Positions 54,594-64,000 of a DNA stretch of 64,000 nt are shown here, piece after piece. A model generated the notes under the pieces. It did not search any database. It worked only from the letters and a program-made list of their open reading frames with translations, and was not told where the DNA came from. Location: positions 802,511-866,510 of the forward strand of contig JAESIW010000129.1 of assembly GCA_016802295.1 (NCBI GenBank), read 5' to 3'. Position numbers and translations under genes: made by a program. This stretch comes from Brachionus rotundiformis. Lineage: Eukaryota; Rotifera; Eurotatoria; Ploima; Brachionidae. Within the stretch, counting starts at the first letter, position 1. Every line of letters begins with the position of its first letter.

Positions 54594-55944
54594 TTAATTT
54601 TTCTACTTTAATTGTACACACTTAAATTAAAACAAATTTTCATTAATCATATTTCAAACATGTGGACTGAAAAAAAGGCTCCGTCATTCGGAACTGCCCT
54701 GGAAAAAACTTTTACTAAGATTTTTATTAAGTAAAAATAAAAGAAAACAAGAATCACTGGTACGCATAATCAATTAAAATTGGACTTAAAAGAAGCACGT
54801 TCTTAAGTACTGATCAATAATTCTTTTATCAAAAAATCAATCCATCAACAATCAAACCTGTATGAATTTACTTCAATAGATGATACCTTAAAAACTAAGT
54901 TTAATATAAATCACTACATTAGATTAAACATTATTAAAAAATAATTGTCTAAATTATAAAATATAAAAAAATAATGTTAGTCGACTTTGGCCAAATGCAC
55001 TCTAACACTAGTAAAAATATAAATATAGGGAATTTTATAACTAGTAGAACTAAAGAGAGCATTTAAATAAAAACAATGTAGCAGGAGTTATGTCCATTCT
55101 TCAACGTGGTCTCTCATTTAGACCCAGCATACATTGTCTGGTTTCCTGTTATATTAATTCTCTAGCTCAAATATTTGTACAAAATAGATACGAGCTGATT
55201 GAATAACAATGAGAACGAATTCCAGAGCTCATATTTGCTAATCACAGAATAATTACAGAATTTGACTACCAGCTATTTGAAAAAAGAATAATAAAACCTG
55301 AAATTCTTTAATTTTCAAATCCCTTCTAAAATATTCTCACGAACCTGAAATGGCTATAAAAATAATGTAATCAATAAAACTACGATCAATTAAAAAACTC
55401 ACTATTTGCCCAGTCATTTATTGGTCCTATAAAGCCTAGCTAATTAACCTTGATTATCAAGACTACTCGATGTGAAACAAATCGAGTTTATTTAAACTGA
55501 TTATAAAAACACTTAATTAACTCTTTGGAGATTAAATTTAGATTTAAACAAAACCTTGAACGAAACTTAATCTCCGATAAGGTTTCAATTTACACCGCCA
55601 CTACTTATCTTTGTGAAAATATAATTTATAATTGATTGAACATTTGGCGGATTTTCTAAAGCACCGCATTTTTGTTAGATAAGATAATTTTCTTTTCCCA
55701 AATCGGCTCTCATTCAAACACTCACACTTATTTAATAGAAATTTGGTTTTTATATATAAACAGGAAATTAGAAATCATTTCCCCCCTCTCTTAAGTGACG
55801 TACAGAGAACCATCACTGTTAAAATTTCTTATACAAACAACTAAAGATTAACACCACGAGAAAATTAGTTCTATATTTTCCTCTAATAACACATTTACTG
55901 GGCGGGTCTTGACACAAATAAATATAAACTAATTTATTTAGATT
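54594..55944. other. Intergenic stretch upstream of the NRARP-like gene
   Basis: Contains the dispersed repeat at 54651-54710. The remainder should include the promoter of the ankyrin gene; I saw no convincing consensus CSL site close to the start. Confidence 0.45.
54651..54710 (+). repeat. Dispersed repeat, second copy
   Basis: ACATGTGGACTGAAAAAAAG followed by CTCCGTCATTCGGAACTG; inverted partner at 28366-28425 and partial copy at 58934-58962. Confidence 0.6.
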
Positions 55945-55965
55945 TTGCTAAAATCATATTTTAAC

Positions 55966-56556
55966 ATGATTGATTTCACAAGACTAGCAAAGCTTAGAGA
56001 CGAGCTGAACAAAGCTGTGGATTTGGGCGATGCCAAGAAGCTGCGCTCTATTCTGACCAGTTGTTATGTGAATTTGAATTTTGTCGACAAGCAAGGACAA
56101 ACTCCGTTGCATCGCTCGTGTTCGAGCGGCAGTATTGACACATGCAGAATACTTGTCGAGTATGGGGCTAGTCAATCGATCAGAAACTCGGCCGGCTGGT
56201 ACCCCATTCATTTAGCCAGCTACTATGGTCACACAGACATTGTCAAATTTCTGCTAGACGAAACTAACTTTAAAAAAGAGTCACTGATCAATGTACAGCA
56301 AGATGGCGAGGACAGGCACCGTTCGTGTAGCAAAAATTTGTTTCCCACCTATCGTCAGCGGGCCGAGTCCAATGAAGAGTCCAGTGATGAAGAGCAGTCA
56401 GATGACGAAGATGATCAAGATTACGAGGACTTGGTATACGGACTCGAGATCGAGTCCAATGCAGACCACCTCGTTCACGCTCTTAATGGCACAAATTATT
56501 CAGAATTAATTAATATTCAAAATTTAGAACTTAACTCAGATGATTTTTTATTCTAA
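55966..56556 (+). CDS. NRARP-like ankyrin-repeat protein with acidic tail (196 aa)
   Basis: NRARP dampens Notch signalling by binding the Notch intracellular domain on CSL. The first 100 residues match that family's layout: a helical AVDLGDAKKLRSIL repeat, NFVDKQGQTPLHRSC, CRILVEYGAS and SAGWYPIHLASYYGH-TDIVKFLL (vertebrate NRARP has EGQTALHQS and DGWSALHIAAFGGH). Beyond the ankyrin core it has an extra tail of about 80 residues with a very acidic segment (SSDEEQSDDEDDQDYED) not found in the 114-aa vertebrate protein. Single exon. The start at 55966 (MIDF) is preferred over 55945 because the latter adds only MLKSYFN. Other two-to-three-repeat ankyrin proteins (PPP1R27 type) are alternatives. 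Confidence 0.78.
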   Translation: MIDFTRLAKLRDELNKAVDLGDAKKLRSILTSCYVNLNFVDKQGQTPLHRSCSSGSIDTCRILVEYGASQSIRNSAGWYPIHLASYYGHTDIVKFLLDETNFKKESLINVQQDGEDRHRSCSKNLFPTYRQRAESNEESSDEEQSDDEDDQDYEDLVYGLEIESNADHLVHALNGTNYSELINIQNLELNSDDFLF

Positions 56557-57129
56557 AGTGTTTACAATGCGTTTTTTTATCTCTTTTATCAATATTTGTA
56601 AATAAGGTTATTATTCCGGTTCAATTTTTTAAATAATAAAGTATGAAAAGTTATAATTTTAATTATTTTTGTTCACAGTATTTATTTAATCATTTTTGTA
56701 TTGATAAACAATGTTGAAAAAGTAATATCAAAAAATTTTATATATTTAAAAAATAATCAAGCTAAATAATATTTTTAAAGTGACTGATTTTATCAAAAAA
56801 TTAATAGGAATTTTTCAACCAAATAACAACAGGGATTAATTAGTCTGTTAAGACCATGTAACTATATTAATAGAAAATAATTGTCAAAGTTATCTTATTA
56901 TTTTTATTTCAGCTTCTTGGATGATTATAGAGAGAAAAATATTCAAATTTAAAACCAAAAATAAGTTAATGTTCAGTTAGTTTTGATAATTTTTTTTTAA
57001 TTTTTATAAGGTTATAAAATTTCACGTGATTGTTTTTAGATATTCTAAATTCAGTTTAGCTTATGTTTGATAAATAGATAATTGAATAGTTTTTTAACGT
57101 TATAAAAGAGACATTATTTTTTTAATTTT

Positions 57130-57200
57130 TAAATATATGATTGAAGGTAAAACACCAGGGTTTGTCCAAAGGTGTCAGCCTTTGTTTAAATCCACTTATT
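57130..57200 (-). repeat. LINE-tail-like repeat, copy 1
   Basis: Matches 58117-58190 in direct orientation: the block ACCAGGGTTTGTCCAAAGG here corresponds to CCCAGGGTTCGTCCGAATGG there. Read on the minus strand it ends in an A/T-rich tail, like a LINE or SINE 3' end. Confidence 0.6.
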
Positions 57201-58116
57201 GAAATAAAAATTTTAAAGAGACATTTTTATAAATTTTTTATAAAGCTATTTTTATAAAGCTAGTACGTTAAATATTAATTATGTGATTGGGGTATTAATT
57301 AAGATTCTAAATGTAAATTAAATTCATCTAATCAAAAGTGCATATGTGCTGGTCTTACATCTGTTGATTTTTTAATTTGATCACGTGATACACTATCTAA
57401 AAATTGTTCATGTATGAATTTGGGTTTGATCGAGCGCATCTCATCTTTGATATTAGATACTTAAGACCCAAAGAATGCTCGCTTTGTATGTGAACCAATT
57501 CCGCCTAGTCTCCAGTTAATTAATGTTAAATTTACTCTTTAGATTAAAGATTAGATTATGCAATATTCAAATGAGATTAACCTTTTAAAGAGCATCGGTA
57601 TGACTTAGAACAAAAACCACTAGACAAATAAAAATATTTATTAATTTTTACAACCTCTTAATGTTATGTTTGAACAATCGTGTTTAACTCAAATACTTCT
57701 TTGTTCTTTTATGTTTAACTAATCCATTTATCTCTAACACCTACATTCATTGATAGATAAAACAGCTACGCTTCGTTTGCGTTGCATTACCTCGAGACAT
57801 GGGTAATTTTGTTTTGTTTGCTTTGGTTTTACTTGTAAAGTGTATCTAAACTGTTAATCTCTCAATTTTACCTGTAGGGAATTTTCTCATTTAAGAATTA
57901 ATTTTAGGACAACAACTTGAAAAAATTGTAGCCAAATATCTAAATCTCAATAGCTACCAACTGCTTTTTTCATTGAGTGCACAGATTACCACTGACTAGA
58001 CACAATTTGTCTTGTCAGTCTTTTGTGAATTTAATTAGCCACCCTACCAGTTTAATTTGTCACAGATTTTACTCTTAAAATAATTATTATAAAATCGATT
58101 ATATTTTTATTTTTTA

Positions 58117-58190
58117 TTAAATATATAATTGAGGGGAAGACCCCAGGGTTCGTCCGAATGGCGCTAGCCTCCGTTTAAACCCTCTTGTTT
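58117..58190 (-). repeat. LINE-tail-like repeat, copy 2
   Basis: Partner of 57130-57200. On the minus strand GACGAACCCTGGGGTCTTCC precedes an A/T tail. The coding remnant at 58329-58465 lies just upstream in that orientation, consistent with the 3' end of one element. Confidence 0.6.
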
Positions 58191-58328
58191 GAAAAAATTA
58201 GATTTTTACAAAATTAGACTAAGTTAAAAATTGAATTTTACAAAAAAAGTAGAATTAGTTAAAACAAATTGTTATATAGCGATGTACAAAGTTCAGATAA
58301 AGATATTTACATTAGGATTTAAGACAGA

Positions 58329-58465
58329 TTAATTGTTTTTCTTGAGTTTGATTTCGTGGAATACGTCAATTGGTGTTTTGAATCTTTTGGGATCTGAGTA
58401 GGAAACAGTCTGCACGTATGCATGAATTTCTTTGGCTATAAATTCTTGTTTGGATTTATTTGAAA
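58329..58465 (-). mobile_element. Short coding remnant upstream of the repeat tail
   Basis: An open frame of about 44 codons reads KQEFIAKEIHAYVQTVSYSD and then FKTPIDVFHEIKL to a stop. It has coding-like composition and no family match known to me. Probably the C-terminal end of a transposon protein. Confidence 0.4.
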
Positions 58466-58746
58466 TCGATTATATGACATATCTTGATTTGACTCAACCC
58501 ATGGAACATAATGACTCAAAAACCCCGGGCTAAAAAAATTAAAATTAATTCTTAATTTTTTTAAAAATGTTGTAAATTAGTATCGAACTAGTCAGTTATA
58601 AGTCCAGTAAAAAATAATATTTTTTTTGTATTACCGCGGGTGTATAGTTTTAAAACATAAAAAAAATTCTTTAACGCAAATCATAGAACCTCAGTGATTT
58701 TTTATTTGAAGACCATGTGATAGTTTACAAGGATTTACGGTAGCTA

Positions 58747-58866
58747 GGTACTGTGAATTTCAGAAAAAAAAACAGAATAAAAATTTTTCCAATTTTGATA
58801 ATTAAAATTTATTAAAATAAAAGATATTTAAAAAAAATACTGCAACATAGTGTAAATATACTTCTT
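58747..58866 (+). repeat. Solo arm of the foldback MITE family
   Basis: Related to 5586-5705 and to the left arm of 43192-43544: starts GGTACTGTGAATTTC and ends with a CAACATAGTG block. Confidence 0.65.
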
Positions 58867-58933
58867 GATACTTTACTTTATGTCTATTATCTACATAAAA
58901 AAAACCATTTTAGTTAAAAAAGATGCAACAGAG

Positions 58934-58962
58934 TATGCTTGTCATTCGGAGCTGTCCTGGAA
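58934..58962 (+). repeat. Dispersed repeat, third (partial) copy
   Basis: GTCATTCGGAGCTGTCCTGG, related to 54651-54710. Confidence 0.45.
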
Positions 58963-59274
58963 ATTCCCCTTTTAAAGTAAAATATTAAAGTTACTTCAGA
59001 CTAGGTTTTGTGAAACTTGGTACAATGACACAGGAAAAATATTAAAAATCCTTAAACTTCTATTATATTGCAAAATAGCACAATATTGAAGGTTGCCAAA
59101 GTCTGCCAGAATATGGGTTGAATTTTTTTTTAGACTATTCATATCAAATTACAGACTAATTCGAATATCTAAAGATAAACTCTTTGAACTGAAATGATAT
59201 CTTGAATTGACCATAAACTTCAAGATGCCCAGTTTTCACAGAATGTTGTATAAAATTTAATTATTTATGTTTAT

Positions 59275-59412
59275 GTTTTACTATGCAGTATGATGCATTT
59301 ACAGAACCAATTTTTTCCTTTACGAGAATAAGTTGTATGAATTTTTACCATTTTGCTCTGTTCTATTGTATCAACTGTCACTATACCTACCAGCATGGTA
59401 AATCAAAGTTAT
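59275..59412 (-). repeat. Dispersed repeat, copy 2 (inverted to 48657-48960)
   Basis: Contains TGCATTTACAGAACC and CAGCATGGTAAATCAAAGTT, reverse complements of blocks in 48657-48790. Confidence 0.6.
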
Positions 59413-59674
59413 TTTTCGATCATTTTTTATCAAAGATTGTCAAAAACATCTATTTTTAAAATAATTTTTAAACTATGATCATTTAAATTTAACCATTAAC
59501 TTCAATTTGCCAATACTTAATCTTTTTTCTAATAATTAAAAATAATGAAATAATAAAAAAATTGTTTTATACTATTTGATGCAATAATAGCTTTTTTAAA
59601 CTGAATAAATAAAGAATTTTTCCTTCAATAACTAAACTGAATAAAAAAAAATATAATTTCATTAACTATTTTTA

Positions 59675-61014
59675 TTAAATTTTTACAGCAACTCTAAATT
59701 TAGCCGATCGCGCTCTCGGATTAATTGAAATCTCTTCTTTAGTTGGTAAAATAATTTTTTTATTTATTGGTTGCCATTTTTTCTTCACCAAAGACTGGTA
59801 AGAGTCAAAATTCAGAGAATTCAATTGAAATCTTTCAGAAATTTTGTTATTTTTGTGAACATCTTGACCAGAATTTGTATTCACTTCGCTAAAATGATTT
59901 TTTATAATTCTGTCTTCCAGTGAATGAAAAGATATAGTCGCTAATCTACCACCTGGCCTCAAAAATCTTTGAAATAAACTTAAAAATAAAAAAGCAAATG
60001 ACTACAATCATTAATCTACTCATGAACATAGTTAATTCCATTATAGAGTTCATTAAGCTCGTTATTGACAAAAATTCTCAATGCTTGAAAAGTCTTAGTG
60101 GCAGCATGGCTTGTTCTATTTAAAGAATCAGTTCTTCTCCTAAAAAAAATCTTAAAATTAATTTTTTGCCAAAATTCTTAGATTACTCGCCAACAATTGT
60201 GCTTATAAGATCAGCTAATTGCTTTGTAGTTTCAATTCTACCATGCGCTGAACGAAAATAGACAATACCATGTGAAATTTTCTTGTAAAATTTCTCTTCA
60301 CCATATTTCCAAATAATTTTTCCCAACTGATCTTCATCTAGCTTATTTACTACATCAGCAGCAGTAATAGAATCTTTATCACTTATTTATTTCTTAAATC
60401 AAATATCTGGCAAAAATATTCCATTTTTTAAAATCTACCTGTCAATGCTCATGCGCATATCCAAAGGTCCATCTTGACTTAAAGAAAAACCCCTATATCC
60501 GCTATCAAATTGAATCGACGAAGCTCCACAATCTATTAGCGCACCGTCAACACTGTTTGGAGCTATTCCAAGCGCATCTAAATTATTGCTGATTTCTGAA
60601 AATTTTCCCTTAATTGGATATATCCGACCACTTTAAAGAAAATTAAAAAAAGTCGCACAATTTTAATTGAAAATACGGATATTTCTTGGACATCTCTTGA
60701 CAAATTTTGAAAGCACTTGGATCTCTATCTGAAGCAAATATTATAGAATTTGGGTTTGATTCTAAAATGGCTTTTGTATGACCACCTGCGCCAAAGGTAA
60801 GGTCCAAATATGTCTTAAATTCAGATTAATTAAGTAAATAAAATTTTATCTCAAAATAATTTACTTTAAAATCTTTAGGTTCATTTACCAAGTACTTGAT
60901 GACTTCATTTAACATTACTGGAGTATGAAGTGCTTTCTCTTGAGTTCCGTATAATCGACATAAGCTGAATTTTGTCCAAGAAATGACTCTAGATTTTAAA
61001 AATTTTGGATTCAT
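59675..61014 (-). CDS. METTL15: METTL15, mitochondrial 12S rRNA N4-cytosine methyltransferase (365 aa)
   Basis: Orthologue of bacterial RsmH/MraW; it methylates a cytosine in mitochondrial small-subunit rRNA using SAM. The six-exon model complement(join(59675..59978, 60020..60139, 60187..60381, 60439..60630, 60677..60813, 60865..61014)) is 1098 nt in phase, all introns 41-57 nt. Motifs: HTPVMLNEVIKYL at the N-terminus, SAM loop DLTFGAGGHTKAIL, ASDRDPSAF, DGALIDCGASSIQFD, GFSLSQDGPLDMRM, TFQALRIFVNNELNEL, GGRLATISFHSLEDRIIK and the C-terminal NPRARSAKFRV. The first 25 residues are basic and Arg/Lys/Ser-rich, consistent with a mitochondrial presequence. In RsmH the Gly-Ala-Ser position is GVSS; here CGASS is a mild change. 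Confidence 0.95.
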
Positions 61015-61371
61015 TCGAAATTATTTAATTAATTTAAATTTTTAAAATAATTTTTATTTATTTATTTTGCAAAATATTCATTACATTTTTATGTAATATT
61101 TTATTTTTTAATAAATTGATAAACAAAATTTTAATAAAAGAATCCATCATGTTATAATAAGAAATATTTTGGTAAAATTTTTATTTTGTCTTACAAGACC
61201 AATTTGAGAAGCATCTGATTTCATTAAATTTATTGAAGGATCAACTGCACACATAGTTATTTAAAATTAAATTGAGAAACTCATAATCCACTTAGATAAA
61301 AATTCAGACCCAAATTATATTTTTAATTATCATCTTTTTGTATTTATAATTATTTATAATAAAATTATTAA

Positions 61372-61372
61372 C

Positions 61373-61401
<29 letters not shown>
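61372..61401. repeat. (ATT)n microsatellite
   Basis: About ten ATT units just downstream of the TMEM26 stop codon, in its likely 3' UTR. Confidence 0.9.
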
Positions 61402-61403
<2 letters not shown>

Positions 61404-61456
61404 TTTTACAAAAGTAAATAAATAAATAAATCGATTATAATAAATTCAAAAATTTT

Positions 61457-63807
61457 CTAAATTTTAGAAGCTTTCAAATTTTTTGGCTGATTAAAACTGT
61501 TGTTTCTGAAAGTGCTTGCAAATCCAGCACCATTACTCAAATTGGTTCCTGTCTCCTGTCCATTAAGACTTGTCTTGCTTCTGCTCAAAAATTGCAATCC
61601 ATATAACGCTTTTCCTACCTTGTTGGAAAAGGGATTATTCGGAGTAGACAGATTGGTTTGCATGTTTTGGCAAAGCATTATATTAGCATCATACTGCTGT
61701 TGTTTCATTCCATAATTGTGGTTTTGGTCACCACCTGGCTGAAAATAGCCTGCACTTTCACCATTTTCGGTATGATGTTTAAAATTTTTTTCACCAAAGT
61801 AACCTGTGTTGGCACTCAATGAGCTAATTGACCTATTCAAGCCTCTATTTGGATTAACTGCTCCATTGTCACTGTAAAGCTGGGCAAACCGATACGGACT
61901 GTTTGGTGCATATTGATTAAAGTTGGCAAAGCCGGGCACTAGTGGAATTTGACCCCCTGTTGCAGCTGCTGCTATTTGATTTTGAGCACCAAAATTTGGA
62001 TTACAATTCATTTGTTGCTGCATATAGTCCCGGTAATTTTCCATTATTTTTTTTTGCCGTCTTTCATTGTTAACTGTGTATACTTTATAAATTTGAGTGA
62101 GAATAATCAAAACATTTTTTGCCATAAAAAATATCAATAATGGAGTTTGACTCATGATTGTTTCCGAACCAAGTTTGGACCAAGCAAAAATTCTGAAAGT
62201 TAAAAATGAGCCATCGTGTAGAAAAAGTCCGGCTATTAGAATAAAAAATAGAGGATCTTGCTCTTGATTACAGCATAGATGACTAAACCAATTTTGCTTA
62301 GGACCATCTGTTTTTGATGGACCTCTGTCCAAGTTGAAGTTTTTATCCTTTTCAATAGTTGCTTCACCCTTGAGCTGCTTTTTAATAAACTCATAATGTT
62401 TGTGCAAAAAAGGAAACTTTTCATTTTTTTCCTGAGCCTTGGAATCGCTTAAGTTTTCATCCAAGTCTTCACTTGGTTCCCTAGGAGAGCCCGTCGAGTA
62501 GTTAAACGTCTCTTCTAGACTCAAGAAAACAAATTGGAAAAGACTTAGAGTTAGAATTAAGAGAACAGAAAATAGAAGATAATTATTTCGGTATACAAGC
62601 TCCAAACTCAGGTAGCCAAAAAAGTTCAAAGTATCAGCTGCAGTAGCAAGAGATATAATTAAGATTAGACTGCGCTGGTTAAGACTAATGTCCGACCTGG
62701 TTATCAGCCAACGACTTAGGACTAGAACTAACATAAGCATCTGATAAAACAAGTGTTGAAAGTTGTCTTCCTGGAACCAGTAGCTTATTTTTACATCACA
62801 GCAATCAATATCAGAAGGTTTTTTGGTTGAGGTAGCGGTAACTCGTCGCACACTTTTCAATGCTGCTGCAATAGTTGAATAATTTTGAACAGATCTGACT
62901 TCTCGTTCAATTACATGGTCAAGTTGATTGGAAGCTGTTGTTGTCAAAGCTTTTTTAAAAGAAAAAGCTCCTCTTTTTAAGGAAGCGTTGGCAAACGACT
63001 CTGGTCGTTGTAGATCAAGATTCAGCACATAGGATTTAATATTTGACTCTTGTAATTCGGCTAAGGCTTGAAACTTGGTCTTGCGATGGGCTTCGTCAAT
63101 ACACATTATCCAAATGCTTGGCAAAACACATGACAAAAATAACAAAACACTTGGAAGAATTCTTAAAAATTAAATTTTATTATAATTTAAATTTATTTAA
63201 AATATTTTTAAACTAAAAAACTCTGATTGTTTTAAATTATTGTCAAAATTTTGAACCTTCAAAAAATATATTTCTTTTAATGACAAAAAAATAAATAATA
63301 AATAAATAATTTTAAAAATTAATTTCCTCTATAAAGATAGAATATTGCTTTTTGTTTTAAATAATACTAATTAGAGTAAAATTTTAAACTTAAATTATTA
63401 TTAAATTTTAAATTTTTTTTGCAATAATACATCTTATTCCATTTGATGTACCAAACAGAATAACATGGTCGTTTAGAATTGGTACCTAAATTTCTTTTTT
63501 GGAAAAGTCAGTCTCAAGAAAAAGCTAATTAGCATTAATAAATGAATATTTATCTTTTATTGTTTTATTAATTAATAAACTTTTCATTAAAAGCATTTAA
63601 ATTTAAAACTTACGATCTGAATTCTTTACCAGCTCTTAACCATAGAAGAACGCCAGTCTCGATGAGTAGGAATCCCACGCTTACAATCATCAACCAATAG
63701 TATTTGTTATCCGAAACAAATGTCACTCGCCAAATGCATAGTAACATGTAGGCAATAAACATTAAACGTATAAACAACGCCCGAATTACTCTTAAAAAGG
63801 CTCTCAT
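61457..63807 (-). CDS. TMEM26: TMEM26-like multipass membrane protein (632 aa)
   Basis: TMEM26 is a multipass membrane protein of unclear function. The model complement(join(61457..63161, 63614..63807)) closes in frame. Exon 1 gives two membrane segments (LFIRLMFIAYMLLCIW and LMIVSVGFLLIETGVLLWL). The junction restores FRSILPSVLLFLSCVLPSIW, matching the third segment of TMEM26. Further segments follow around LFYQMLMLVLVLSRWLITR, LILIISLATAADTLNFFGYL, LLFSVLLILTLSLFQFVFL, PLFFILIAGLFLHDGSFLTF and LLIFFMAKNVLIILTQIY. The long N/Q-rich cytoplasmic tail (from about residue 440) is larger than in vertebrate TMEM26 (368 aa). An NYST glycosylation sequon lies in the first large loop. Confidence 0.85.
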
Positions 63808-64000
63808 CTTTCTCCCTAAACAATAATAGACATGCCGAGGATATTAAAGAAATTTATCTTGCAGCTAAAATGATATGCTAAAACTTTTGAATGTGATCTA
63901 TCTAAATAAAGATTGACATTTTTCAATTATTTTTATTTATTATTAGCAATAAGTAATTTATCTTTTAATCTCAATAGATTTATGTTTTAGCTATAATTTA
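63808..64000. other. Upstream region of TMEM26
   Basis: Probable promoter and 5' UTR. A CTAAATAAAGATT stretch and A/T tracts only; no clear box recognised. Confidence 0.35.

Larger units (their letters stand above)
56557..59674. other. Long intergenic region with several repeat copies
   Basis: No intact gene. Holds a repeat pair (57130-57200 and 58117-58190), a short coding remnant (58329-58465), a MITE solo arm (58747-58866), a short dispersed repeat (58934-58962) and another (59275-59412). Confidence 0.55.

Noticed and set aside
1..64000. CRISPR arrays, operons, bacterial promoters, rRNA and tRNA genes
   Set aside because: The window is animal nuclear DNA with spliced genes. I saw no regularly spaced repeats, no rRNA sequence and no clear tRNA A/B box pair; a tRNAscan run would be the decisive check for tRNAs.

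Overview
This is a piece of a compact, very AT-rich animal nuclear genome. Protein genes are split by small GT-AG introns, many of them 45-110 nt. The gene content is metazoan: an hnRNP H/F splicing regulator, an Enigma/ZASP PDZ-LIM protein, HMG20, IFT74, METTL15, NDUFB3, TMEM26 and an NRARP-like ankyrin protein. A spiralian such as a monogonont rotifer would fit the base composition, intron sizes and transposon mix, but that is inference and a marker search would have to decide it. Exon models were built by joining reading frames at consensus splice sites. Every complete model except the PDZ-LIM short form closes in frame with the expected domain order.

Layout. 1-4.4 kb: the 5' part of a DXO/Rai1 decapping nuclease and an hnRNP H/F gene, both minus strand; the last hnRNP intron holds a decayed LINE and a duplicated exon start. 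4.6-9.5 kb and 19.0 kb: four paralogous single-exon genes for small secreted Cys-rich peptides, each with a TATA-like box close to its ATG. 9.6-13.3 kb: an intact 1053-aa LINE between perfect 87-bp direct repeats. 13.4-20.9 kb: a secreted LysM-CAP protein and a Rho-family GTPase lying between two arms of a roughly 410-bp inverted repeat. 21.3-22.0 kb: gluconokinase. 22.9-30.7 kb: a repeat-rich block with a nearly identical 1.06-kb direct duplication carrying the 3' exons of a GT43 glucuronyltransferase-like gene, plus a broken Tigger/pogo transposase, a broken LINE and an unrecognised small gene. 31.3 kb: a coiled-coil protein. 34.9-37.7 kb: an eight-exon PDZ-LIM gene. 39.8-41.5 kb: NDUFB3 and OLA1. 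41.5-45.5 kb: non-coding, with an excellent short hairpin and a foldback MITE. 45.6-47.4 kb: an HMG20-like gene with locally GC-rich coding DNA. 49.3-51.2 kb: IFT74. 52.7-54.6 kb: LINE debris and a 380-bp palindromic element. 56 kb: NRARP-like gene. 59.7-61.0 kb: METTL15. 61.5-63.8 kb: TMEM26.

The genes do not form one pathway; this is ordinary gene-dense DNA with transposon-rich gaps. The most distinctive items are the secreted Cys-rich peptide family, the LINE insertion(s) that appear to leave very long target duplications (one of which copied the start of a host exon), a GT43 gene without its canonical Asp triad and with a fresh partial copy, and a pre-miRNA-like hairpin.
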